Shown here: positions 32,244 through 39,722 of the stretch, piece by piece
How the letters are laid out: each line of letters opens with the position of its first letter
Position numbering within the stretch: the first letter of the stretch is position 1
Source of the DNA: an uncultured Lachnospiraceae bacterium
Lineage (GTDB): Bacteria > Bacillota > Clostridia > Lachnospirales > Lachnospiraceae
Assembly: GCA_944380095.1 (NCBI GenBank)
Contig: CALWGP010000010.1
Location: 1-42,950 of the forward strand
Direction: 5' to 3'
DNA: 42,950 nucleotides
Program-made: the position numbers and the translations under genes
The notes under the pieces: generated by a model
Database searches by the model: none
Told to the model about the DNA's origin: nothing
What the model saw: only the letters and a program-made list of their open reading frames with translations

Positions 32244-32769
32244 TCTTTCTTTCCGACCGCTCCAGCCGACGGTTGATCAGCAAAAGCAGCGGATAGAATA
32301 CAAATGCGATGACGATGGTATAAACCGCTTCCGGGATGATAATATGTAACAGATAGTACAGGATGTCCAGCCTGGCGCGGAAAAAGAACATCACACCGTA
32401 GCAGACAAAATTGAAAACCAGGTCGGAGGCCGTAATCATCAGGAGGGGGAATTTTAAATCCTCGGGATAAAACAGCCGGTTGCACTTTCCGTTGCAGTAG
32501 CCGATAAGGAGATATAAAAGCGCGTAAAATCCCAGCATATCGCCGGTATTCCCCGCGCCTCCCCCGTTTGCCGAAAACAGATCCGCCAGCAGACCGCATG
32601 CAAAACCGGTCCACATCCCCGCCTTTTCCCCGTTCATAAAACCGGAAGCGGCGGTCAGGAGGATCAGCAGGTTTGGTACAATCCCCCCGAAAGAAAACCA
32701 GTGACAGACGCTGGTCTGCAAAAGAAAGCATATAAAAACCAGAAAGGCTGTTACAATGGACTTCTTCAT
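32215..32769 (-). CDS. mreD: Rod shape-determining protein MreD
   Basis: The protein has 184 residues with five or six hydrophobic segments (MKKSIVTAFLVFICFLLQTS at the start) and the small-residue motif FSANGGGAGNTGDM. MreD is the membrane partner of MreC in the elongation complex. The ATG at 32769 has AGGG 8 bases upstream; the in-frame GTG two codons earlier is too close to it. It follows mreC by 10 bases and overlaps the PBP2 start. Confidence 0.88.
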   Translation of the reverse strand: MKKSIVTAFLVFICFLLQTSVCHWFSFGGIVPNLLILLTAASGFMNGEKAGMWTGFACGLLADLFSANGGGAGNTGDMLGFYALLYLLIGYCNGKCNRLFYPEDLKFPLLMITASDLVFNFVCYGVMFFFRARLDILYYLLHIIIPEAVYTIVIAFVFYPLLLLINRRLERSERKSEDQIAQKD

Positions 32770-32779
32770 GGGCACTTCC

Positions 32780-33655
32780 CTACTCTTCCTGTATCTGCTG
32801 TTTTAAATCCATGACCACCAGCACTTCCTCCAGATGGGAGAAATCCACCGCAGGGGTGATATAGCCGGATTTGGTCAGGTTATTGGGGGAGGTATCGATG
32901 GAGCTGATATAGCCGATTAAGATCCCCGGCAGATATTTATCGCTGATGCTGCTGGTGACTACCTTGTCCCCTACCGTTACCTCATCTTCGGGATCCGACA
33001 GCTGTTCGAACCGGATGGTGCCGTCCGACATGACTGACTGCAGATCCCCGGATACGATCATATTCATGGAAGTGGCCAGCACGGTGGAGCTGACATTCTG
33101 GGTATCGGAAATAATGGCCGTTACTTTGGCATAGTTGGGACCCGTGGAAACCACCCTCCCCACCAGCCCGCTGCCGGCCATTACGTTGCAGCCTACCTGC
33201 ACCCCGTCTTTTTCCCCTTTGTCTATGGTGAAAGAATAAAACCAGTTATCCGCCTCGCTGGCAATCACCCTGGCGCCGGTTTTTTCATAGTCCGAATATT
33301 CCTGATCCAGCTCATACAGGCTGCGCAGGCTGTTGAGTTCATACTGGTTTTGCTGGAGCCGGTTGTTTTCAATGGTCAGGGCATCCACCTGTTCCTGCAG
33401 CGCCTGGTTTTGGGCCAGTACTTCCCGGAGCTGTTCCAGCTCCCGGGAACGGTCGGAAAAGTATCCCCCAACTTCTGCAATCCCCTTCTGGAAGGGCACC
33501 ACCACATAGCCTGCGACGGTTTTGAAAGGGCCTTCGAACAGGGAAGTACGGAACGTAAATACCATCAGCGCAACGCAGATGCCGCACAGGATCAGCAGCA
33601 GGTATTTGCTGGATATGGTAAATTTCTTTTTGCGTTTTCTGATGACAGGACTCAT
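32780..33655 (-). CDS. mreC: Rod shape-determining protein MreC
   Basis: The protein has 291 residues: a basic N-terminus (RKRKKKF), one membrane segment (about 17-33), a coiled coil (about 65-115) and a beta-rich external domain with GSGLVGRVVSTGPNYAKV. MreC links MreB inside to PBP2 outside. Its ATG overlaps the mreB stop (ATGA). Confidence 0.94.
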   Translation of the reverse strand: MSPVIRKRKKKFTISSKYLLLILCGICVALMVFTFRTSLFEGPFKTVAGYVVVPFQKGIAEVGGYFSDRSRELEQLREVLAQNQALQEQVDALTIENNRLQQNQYELNSLRSLYELDQEYSDYEKTGARVIASEADNWFYSFTIDKGEKDGVQVGCNVMAGSGLVGRVVSTGPNYAKVTAIISDTQNVSSTVLATSMNMIVSGDLQSVMSDGTIRFEQLSDPEDEVTVGDKVVTSSISDKYLPGILIGYISSIDTSPNNLTKSGYITPAVDFSHLEEVLVVMDLKQQIQEE

Positions 33656-34665
33656 TTACTCATTCCTTCAATGGCGTAGGCCACGGACTTATAGGCGTCT
33701 TCCTTCAAAACCCTTGACAGCCCTAAGACCACGCTTTCCACGGGCCGTTCCGCCCGGTTGACCTTCAGGCCGGTCGCCTGCTGCACCAGTTCGGAAAAAT
33801 GGCTGACCTGGGAAGCGCCTCCCGTAAGGTAAATGCCGTGCCGGAAAATGTCCGCGCCCAGTTCCGGGGGCGTGCGCTCCAGGATCACCTTAATGCTGTC
33901 GATAATGGTGTTGAAGTGTTCTTCCAGGCAGCGGTTGATCAGGTCTGTGGGAATCTCCCGCTCCACGGGAAGCCCCACTACAATATCACGGCCGTAGACC
34001 ACTGCCCCTTTGCCTTCCTTTTCCAGGCTGCCAATGGATTTTTTGATGGTTTCCGCCGTCTTTTGGCCGATCAGGAGGTTGAACTCCTTGCGTACCGCCT
34101 GGCGGATGGCTTCGTCGAATTTCAGCCCGCCGGTTTTGATCAGGCGGCTTAATACAATGCCGCCCAGGGACAGGATGGAAACTTCCGTGGTATCATAACC
34201 GATATCCACCACCAAAACGCCCTGGGAGTTTTTGACGTCAATATCCATCCCCAGACCGTCCGCCACGGCCTTTTCCACCACCATGATCTTTTTGGCCTTG
34301 ACGCCGGCCTCCTTGATCAGGTCGTAAAAGGCCCTTTTTTCCACCTCCGTGATATCGGTGGGAACGGCGATATAAAAATCGGAAGGCTTTAAGTTTCCTT
34401 TGGAAATATCCGTAATAAAGAATTTCACCAGCCGTTCCATGTTGTTGATATCGGCGATGACGCCGTTTGCCAAAGGATGGCTGATCTGGATGTTGGCCGG
34501 GGCCTTTTCATACATCTCATAAGCCGAGTTGCCATAGGCGAAAATATTTTTCTTATTTTCGATGGCGATCATATTTTTTTCAATCGTAACGGTATCGTCC
34601 GCCAGACTGTAAATTTTAATATTGCTCGTTCCTAAATCAATTCCGAATGCACTGTTTTGCACCAT
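33652..34665 (-). CDS. mreB: MreB-family actin-like cell-shape protein
   Basis: This 337-residue actin-like ATPase has the phosphate-1 motif FGIDLGTSNIKIY at the N-terminus, the phosphate-2 motif VVDIGYDTTEVSIL and the adenosine motif IYLTGGASQ. It polymerises under the membrane and guides the elongation machinery. It is somewhat divergent from textbook MreB (for example NMIAIENKKNIFAYGNSAYEM), so an Mbl-like paralogue is possible. AAGGAG precedes the ATG at 34665. It heads mreBCD, 16 bases after radC. Confidence 0.9.
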   Translation of the reverse strand: MVQNSAFGIDLGTSNIKIYSLADDTVTIEKNMIAIENKKNIFAYGNSAYEMYEKAPANIQISHPLANGVIADINNMERLVKFFITDISKGNLKPSDFYIAVPTDITEVEKRAFYDLIKEAGVKAKKIMVVEKAVADGLGMDIDVKNSQGVLVVDIGYDTTEVSILSLGGIVLSRLIKTGGLKFDEAIRQAVRKEFNLLIGQKTAETIKKSIGSLEKEGKGAVVYGRDIVVGLPVEREIPTDLINRCLEEHFNTIIDSIKVILERTPPELGADIFRHGIYLTGGASQVSHFSELVQQATGLKVNRAERPVESVVLGLSRVLKEDAYKSVAYAIEGMSK

Positions 34666-34681
34666 TGCCTTTCTCCTTCCT

Positions 34682-35398
34682 TCATAAAAGGCCCGCTTCC
34701 CGGAAGCTGAAGTAATTCGCACCGCCGACGATAATGTGATCCAGCAGGGTCAGCTGCATGAGATTCCCAAGCCTAGCCAGCCTTTCCGTAATTTCGGCGT
34801 CCTCCCTGCTGGGGGTCACATCCTGACTGGGATGATTGTGCAGCAGGATAAAGTGGACCGCCTGGTATTTCAACGCTTGCAGGAAAACTTCCCTTGGCGA
34901 CACAGGCGCCGAATTCACCGTGCCGACCGCAAGTATCTTTTCGCGGATCAGGCGTCCCTTGCTGTCGAGCAAAAGCAGGATCACCCGCTCCACGGCCCCG
35001 TCCTCCCCTTCAAACAGAGGGCGGCAGTAGGAAGCTGCGGCTGCCGGATCCGGAAAAGCAGGCAGCTGTGTCCGGCAGCTTAAAGAAAGCCGACGGGCCA
35101 GCTCTGCCACGCAGCAGAGACGGACCGCCTTTACTTCCCCGATCCCCCGGACTTTTGTCAGCTGGGCCGGGGAAAGAAAAGGCAGTCCCGCAAGCCCGCT
35201 CCTGCTGCCCCTGGGAAGGGCCAGGACCTGTTCCGCCAGCGCCAGCGCCGGACAGTCAAGGTGGGCCTGCGGGGCATTGGGTCCGGGATCCGGGCCCGTC
35301 CGCAGCAAAATCGCCAGAAGCTCCGCATCTGTTAAGGATTCTGCCCCCTTTTGCAGAAATTTTTCATAGGGCAGTTCCCCATACCGTTTCTTGTCCAT
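34682..35398 (-). CDS. radC: RadC-family JAMM-domain protein
   Basis: The 238-residue protein has an N-terminal helix-hairpin-helix part (KVRGIGEVKAVRL) and a C-terminal JAMM metalloprotease-like domain with HNHPSQDVTPSREDAE. The family reads HNHPSG at this point; here glycine is replaced by glutamine while the metal-binding H, H and D are kept. The DNA-repair name is historical and the function is unproven. GGAGG lies 6 bases before the ATG at 35398; the frame open further upstream has no ribosome site. radC next to mreBCD is a common Firmicutes pairing. Confidence 0.9.
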   Translation of the reverse strand: MDKKRYGELPYEKFLQKGAESLTDAELLAILLRTGPDPGPNAPQAHLDCPALALAEQVLALPRGSRSGLAGLPFLSPAQLTKVRGIGEVKAVRLCCVAELARRLSLSCRTQLPAFPDPAAAASYCRPLFEGEDGAVERVILLLLDSKGRLIREKILAVGTVNSAPVSPREVFLQALKYQAVHFILLHNHPSQDVTPSREDAEITERLARLGNLMQLTLLDHIIVGGANYFSFREAGLL

Positions 35399-35555
35399 CT
35401 TTCCTCCGTTTCTTTCTCCGGACGGAATATGGCAAGACATTTCTCCCGTTCATTTCATGTTCCTGAAACTTCTATCATCTTAACATACTTCTTTTTTCCT
35501 GTATAGGAACAAAAGGGAAAATTTTTCGCCCCCTTCGACATCCGCCGGCAGCGGT

Positions 35556-36875
35556 CTACAAAAGGGAACGGGGAATGACAGGGACCACCCCTTTGTCCAG
35601 ACAGCGCTGGAGTGACTTTAAAATGCCGAACTTGGCATGCTGCCAGGTAAGCCCGCCCTGGAAATAAGCGGCGTAGGGCGGCCTTAGGGGACCGTCGGCG
35701 GAAAGTTCAATGGAGGAACCGGACACAAAAGCGCCCGCAGCCATGATCACCTGGCTGTCATAGCCCGGCATATCCCACGGCTGGGGAGTCACGAAACCGT
35801 CCACCGGGGCGGCGTACTGGATGCCTTCGCAGAATGCGATGAGCCCTTCCGGCGTGCCAAACTCCACCGCCTGGATAATGTCGTAACGCTCGCAGCTGCC
35901 GTTTGGCACCACGCGAAATCCCAGTTTTTCATAGAGGTTTGCCGCAAAAACAGCGCCTTTTAAGGCGGAAGCGGTCACCGTCGGAGCCAAAAACAGCCCC
36001 TGGTAAAAGGAAGGCAGGGCGTTTAGGGAAGCGCCGACTTCCCGTCCAAGGCCGGGGGAAGTCAGGCGGCAGGCCGCGTTTTCCACACAGTCCTGCCTTC
36101 CCACAAGATAGCCGCCGGTGGGGGCCAAGCCGCCGCCGGGATTTTTGATCAAAGACCCCACGCACAGATCCGCCCCCACCTGGGTGGGTTCCACAGTCTG
36201 GGTAAATTCCCCGTAGCAGTTGTCCACCATGCAGATCAGACCCGGCTTAATCCCTTTCAGGAAGGAAATCAGTTCGCCGATGCGTTCCACGGAAAGGGTG
36301 GGCCTGGTCTGGTAGCCTTTGGACCGCTGGATGGTCACAAGCCTGGTCTTTTCGTTTACGGCGGCGCGGATGCCCTCCCAGTCAAAGCTGCCGTCCTCTT
36401 TCAGATCCACCTGGCGGTAACGGATCCCGTACTCTTTTAAGGAACCCCTGGATTCCCGGATCCCGATGACTTCCTCTAAGGTGTCGTAAGGCTTTCCCAC
36501 AGGGGAAAGAAGCTCGTCCCCGGGCCGTAAGTTGCTCATCAGGGCCAGGGCCAGGGCGTGGGTGCCGCAGGTGATCTGGGGACGGACCAGGGCGGCCTGC
36601 GCGCAAAACAGCCTGGCATAGACATCCTCCAGCGTATCCCTTCCCAGATCGTTGTATCCGTAACCCGTGGTGCCAAGAAGGCAGGCTTCGCTGACCCTGC
36701 ACTCCTGCATGGCCTTCACCACTTTGAGCTGATTGTATTCCGCGATCCTGTCGATTGCCTCAAAGCGCCCTTTTAACTCCTGAAGCGTCTTTTCCCCGTA
36801 TTGATATACTTCCCGGGAAATCCCCATGGAAGCATAAACCGCTTCCATTTCCCCTTCCGCAGGTTTTTTCGTCAT
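35556..36875 (-). CDS. Methionine gamma-lyase-family PLP enzyme (aluminium-resistance type)
   Basis: The 439-residue protein belongs to the PLP fold-type I group once called aluminium-resistance proteins. The cofactor lysine is K244 in GSLIKNPGGG, with D218 (CMVDNCYGEF) as the pyridine-nitrogen partner and SKGYQTRP before it. It may cleave sulfur amino acids, but the substrate is unproven. It overlaps miaA by ATGA (36872-36875) and is followed by a 157-base gap before radC. The gap holds a small palindrome TTCCT-GTAT-AGGAA (35496-35509) and a weak possible promoter. Confidence 0.88.
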   Translation of the reverse strand: MTKKPAEGEMEAVYASMGISREVYQYGEKTLQELKGRFEAIDRIAEYNQLKVVKAMQECRVSEACLLGTTGYGYNDLGRDTLEDVYARLFCAQAALVRPQITCGTHALALALMSNLRPGDELLSPVGKPYDTLEEVIGIRESRGSLKEYGIRYRQVDLKEDGSFDWEGIRAAVNEKTRLVTIQRSKGYQTRPTLSVERIGELISFLKGIKPGLICMVDNCYGEFTQTVEPTQVGADLCVGSLIKNPGGGLAPTGGYLVGRQDCVENAACRLTSPGLGREVGASLNALPSFYQGLFLAPTVTASALKGAVFAANLYEKLGFRVVPNGSCERYDIIQAVEFGTPEGLIAFCEGIQYAAPVDGFVTPQPWDMPGYDSQVIMAAGAFVSGSSIELSADGPLRPPYAAYFQGGLTWQHAKFGILKSLQRCLDKGVVPVIPRSLL

Positions 36876-37825
36876 TCTCGTATTTCCTCCGCCTGTTTGA
36901 TTAAAAATTGTAGTATGTTATTTTCGTCCAAAAAATCCCGTCTGTCAACCCAGATCACATTTTTTTCACGTTTAAACCAGGTCAGCTGGCGCTTGGCAAA
37001 GTGCCGCGTATCCCGTTTGATCTTATAGACCGCTTCCTCAAGGCTGCATTCCTGATCCAGGAAGGCCAGGATTTCCTTATATCCCAGCCCCTGCATGGAA
37101 ACCATCCCTTTCCGAAGGCCCCTTTCCTTTAAAGCCCGCACCTCGTCCACCAGGCCGCAGGCTATCATCTGGTCCACCCGCCGGTCAATCCGCTCATAGA
37201 CGGCTGCCCGGTCGTCCGTCAGTACCAGGTAGCGAAAATTCCAGACCGGTTCTTTCTGGCGCTGGAGGCAGTTGTGGTCGGAAATTTTCAGCCCGGTCTG
37301 GGCATGAAACTCCAGCGCCCGGATCACCCGTTTGACGTTGTTTGGATGGATCTGTTCCGCCGCTTTTGGATCCGCCTGCGCAAGCATATGGTGCAGCGTT
37401 TCAACGCCCTCCTGTTCTGCCAGCCGTTCCAGGTCAAGCCGCAGTCTTTCGTCTTCTTTTGTTTCGGTAAAATCGATGCCGTAGAGGACGGACTGGATAT
37501 AAAAGCCGGTGCCCCCGGTCAGAATCGGGAGTTTCCCCCTTTCCTGGATGGAGGCAATGGCTTTCATGGCCATTTGCTGGAAAAGCACCACATTGAAATC
37601 TTCTTCCGGGTCCAGAACATCGATCAGATGGTGGGGGACGCCGTCCATTTCTTCTTTCGTCACTTTGGCCGATCCGATATCCATTCCCCGGTAAACCTGC
37701 ATGGAATCCGCGGAAACGATTTCCCCGTCCACGGCTTTTGCAAGGCGGATGGAAAGGGCGGTTTTGCCTACGGCAGTGGGGCCTGTGAGGATCAAAAGGG
37801 GCTTCTTTTTCCCGTATTCGTCCAA
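36872..37825 (-). CDS. miaA: tRNA dimethylallyltransferase
   Basis: The enzyme has about 317 residues and adds a dimethylallyl group to A37 of tRNAs reading UNN codons. The P-loop is GPTAVGKTALS near residue 15, followed by SADSMQVYRGMDIGSAKV and VPHHLIDVLDPEEDFNV. I chose the TTG at 37825 because a perfect AAGGAGG (37835-37841) lies 9 bases upstream. The earlier TTG at 37867 would start inside mutL with no ribosome site. The mutS-mutL-miaA order is conserved. Confidence 0.93.
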   Translation of the reverse strand: MDEYGKKKPLLILTGPTAVGKTALSIRLAKAVDGEIVSADSMQVYRGMDIGSAKVTKEEMDGVPHHLIDVLDPEEDFNVVLFQQMAMKAIASIQERGKLPILTGGTGFYIQSVLYGIDFTETKEDERLRLDLERLAEQEGVETLHHMLAQADPKAAEQIHPNNVKRVIRALEFHAQTGLKISDHNCLQRQKEPVWNFRYLVLTDDRAAVYERIDRRVDQMIACGLVDEVRALKERGLRKGMVSMQGLGYKEILAFLDQECSLEEAVYKIKRDTRHFAKRQLTWFKREKNVIWVDRRDFLDENNILQFLIKQAEEIRE

Positions 37826-37859
37826 GGTTTGGTTCCTCCTTCTTTCTTGCAGGGACGGA

Positions 37860-39719
37860 TCAGACAATCCGTTTGAATTTCTTCTCCAGTTCCTGGCGGG
37901 TCATAACGATCATGGTGGGCCTGCCGTGGGGACAGTGATAGGGATTTTCCAGGGTCAGCAGCTGGCCCAGCAGTTCCTGCATTTCTTTCCGATCCATCCG
38001 GTGGTTTCCCTTGACCGCCGCCTTGCAGGCCATGGTGGCGATCCGCTCCTGAATGGCCTCCGGCGTTTTTAGGCCCTGGTCGCAGGAAAGACCGCTTAGG
38101 ATTTCTTCAAAAAGATCCCCGCCAAAAGCGCCGTACAAATCGCAGGGCACGGCACGCAGGGCATAGGAATTCCCGCCGAAAGGCTCGATCTCAAACCCGA
38201 TCTTTGGAAAATAATCCCGGTAGCGTTCAAAGGCGTCCGCTTCCGGACCGGAAAGGGTCACGATTGCGGGAGGCATCAGGTTCTGGCTTTCCACGGTATT
38301 TTCCCGAAGCCGTTTCATCAGGGCCTCGTACTTGACCTTTTCGTGGGCGGCGTGCTGGTCGATGAGGATCATTTTGTCCTGGTAAACCGCGATCCAGTAC
38401 GTATCGAAAACCTGCCCGATGAGTTCATACTGTGCGACAGCCTTTGGGGAAAGGATTTTTTCTTCAAAAAGGGTCAGCTGCTTAGCGGGCGGCAGCTCGT
38501 TTTTGGGCCCGGCGGCATATTCGGTCTTTTCCTCCCGTACCTTCGCTTCAAAACGCCTGGTTTCAAAGGGCTGCACGGGGGCTTTCTTTTCCGGGCGCTG
38601 CTGCTTTTGCAGGCCTTTGACAGGCAGCTGCCCTTCCGCCATCTTCCGGGCAAGGATACCGGACGCATGTTCCGTTTTTTCTTCTTCCCGGGCGCCGGGC
38701 GGCTGTGGAAGAAAAAGATCCGGAATCATCTCCCGCTCATGGAGGGCCTGTTTTACATTGCGGTCCAGAAATTCCATTACCTGCGGGTTATCGGAAAAAC
38801 GGACTTCCATTTTGGAGGGGTGGACGTTGACGTCTACCCGGGCCGCATCCACGGTCACATGGAGGAAGGCCATGGGGAACTTATGCTGCATCAGGTAGTC
38901 CCGATAGCCGTTTTCCAGTCCCTGGGACAAAACACGGCTCCGTATATATCTTTGATTGACAAAGAAAAATTCGAAATTGCGGTTGGGACGAACCAGGAGG
39001 GGGGTGCCTAAAAACCCTTCCGCCGCCAGTCCCCCTTCTTTTGCCCGGAACGGGAAAACTTCCTTCGCAATTTCCTTCCCGTAGATTCTGAAAATCACTT
39101 CTTTTAAATCCCCGCTGCCGGAGGTGGAAAACCTAATCTGGCGGTTGATCTGGAACTGGAAGGAAATATCCGGTCTGGAAAGGGCCATATGCTCCATCAG
39201 GTCCGCGATATATCCCCCTTCCGTCGCAGGGGTTTTGAGAAATTTTTGCCGGGCCGGGACGTTGAAAAACAGGTTGCGCACCAGGATGGTGGTGCCTTCC
39301 GGGGCACCCACCTCGGAAAACTCCCGCTCCCTGTCCCCTTCGATGCAATAGCGCACCCCTGTCAGGGATTCTTTCGTCTTGGTGATGATCTCTGTGCAGG
39401 AAACCGCTGCGATGCTGGAAAGGGCCTCGCCGCGAAAGCCCAGGCTGTGAATGTCCGAAAGGTCCTCCACCGTTTTAATTTTGCTGGTGGCGTGACGGAA
39501 AAACGCTTTTTTTACCTGGTCCTTTTCGATGCCGCTTCCGTTGTCCGTCACCCGGATGAATGTGGTGCCGCCGTCTTTAATTTCCACCGTAATGGCGGTA
39601 GCGCCCGCGTCGCAGGCGTTTTCCACCAGTTCTTTGACCACGCTGGCGGGCCGTTCCACCACTTCCCCCGCCGCAATCTGGTCGATGGTTTTGCTGTCCA
39701 GTATCCGGATTTCTGCCAT
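37860..39719 (-). CDS. mutL: DNA mismatch repair endonuclease MutL
   Basis: The 619-residue protein has an N-terminal GHKL ATPase (NACDAGATAITVEIKDGG, DNGSGI, GFRGEALSSI), a variable linker (about 340-420) and a C-terminal domain with the endonuclease motif DQHAAHEKVKYE, the ACKAAVKG segment and CPHGRPTMI. These show a nicking MutL of the Bacillus type, fitting a genome without MutH. It starts 3 bases after mutS, so the two are coupled. Confidence 0.97.
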   Translation of the reverse strand: MAEIRILDSKTIDQIAAGEVVERPASVVKELVENACDAGATAITVEIKDGGTTFIRVTDNGSGIEKDQVKKAFFRHATSKIKTVEDLSDIHSLGFRGEALSSIAAVSCTEIITKTKESLTGVRYCIEGDREREFSEVGAPEGTTILVRNLFFNVPARQKFLKTPATEGGYIADLMEHMALSRPDISFQFQINRQIRFSTSGSGDLKEVIFRIYGKEIAKEVFPFRAKEGGLAAEGFLGTPLLVRPNRNFEFFFVNQRYIRSRVLSQGLENGYRDYLMQHKFPMAFLHVTVDAARVDVNVHPSKMEVRFSDNPQVMEFLDRNVKQALHEREMIPDLFLPQPPGAREEEKTEHASGILARKMAEGQLPVKGLQKQQRPEKKAPVQPFETRRFEAKVREEKTEYAAGPKNELPPAKQLTLFEEKILSPKAVAQYELIGQVFDTYWIAVYQDKMILIDQHAAHEKVKYEALMKRLRENTVESQNLMPPAIVTLSGPEADAFERYRDYFPKIGFEIEPFGGNSYALRAVPCDLYGAFGGDLFEEILSGLSCDQGLKTPEAIQERIATMACKAAVKGNHRMDRKEMQELLGQLLTLENPYHCPHGRPTMIVMTRQELEKKFKRIV

Positions 39720-39722
39720 GGT

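Noticed and set aside
31431..32276. A 281-codon plus-strand frame opposite PBP2
   Set aside because: Antisense shadow of a strongly conserved gene, without start signals.
35477..35485. Possible extended -10 promoter (TGTTAAGAT, minus strand) before radC
   Set aside because: No -35 is visible and the match is modest, so I did not list it as a feature, though a promoter in this 157-base gap would be sensible.
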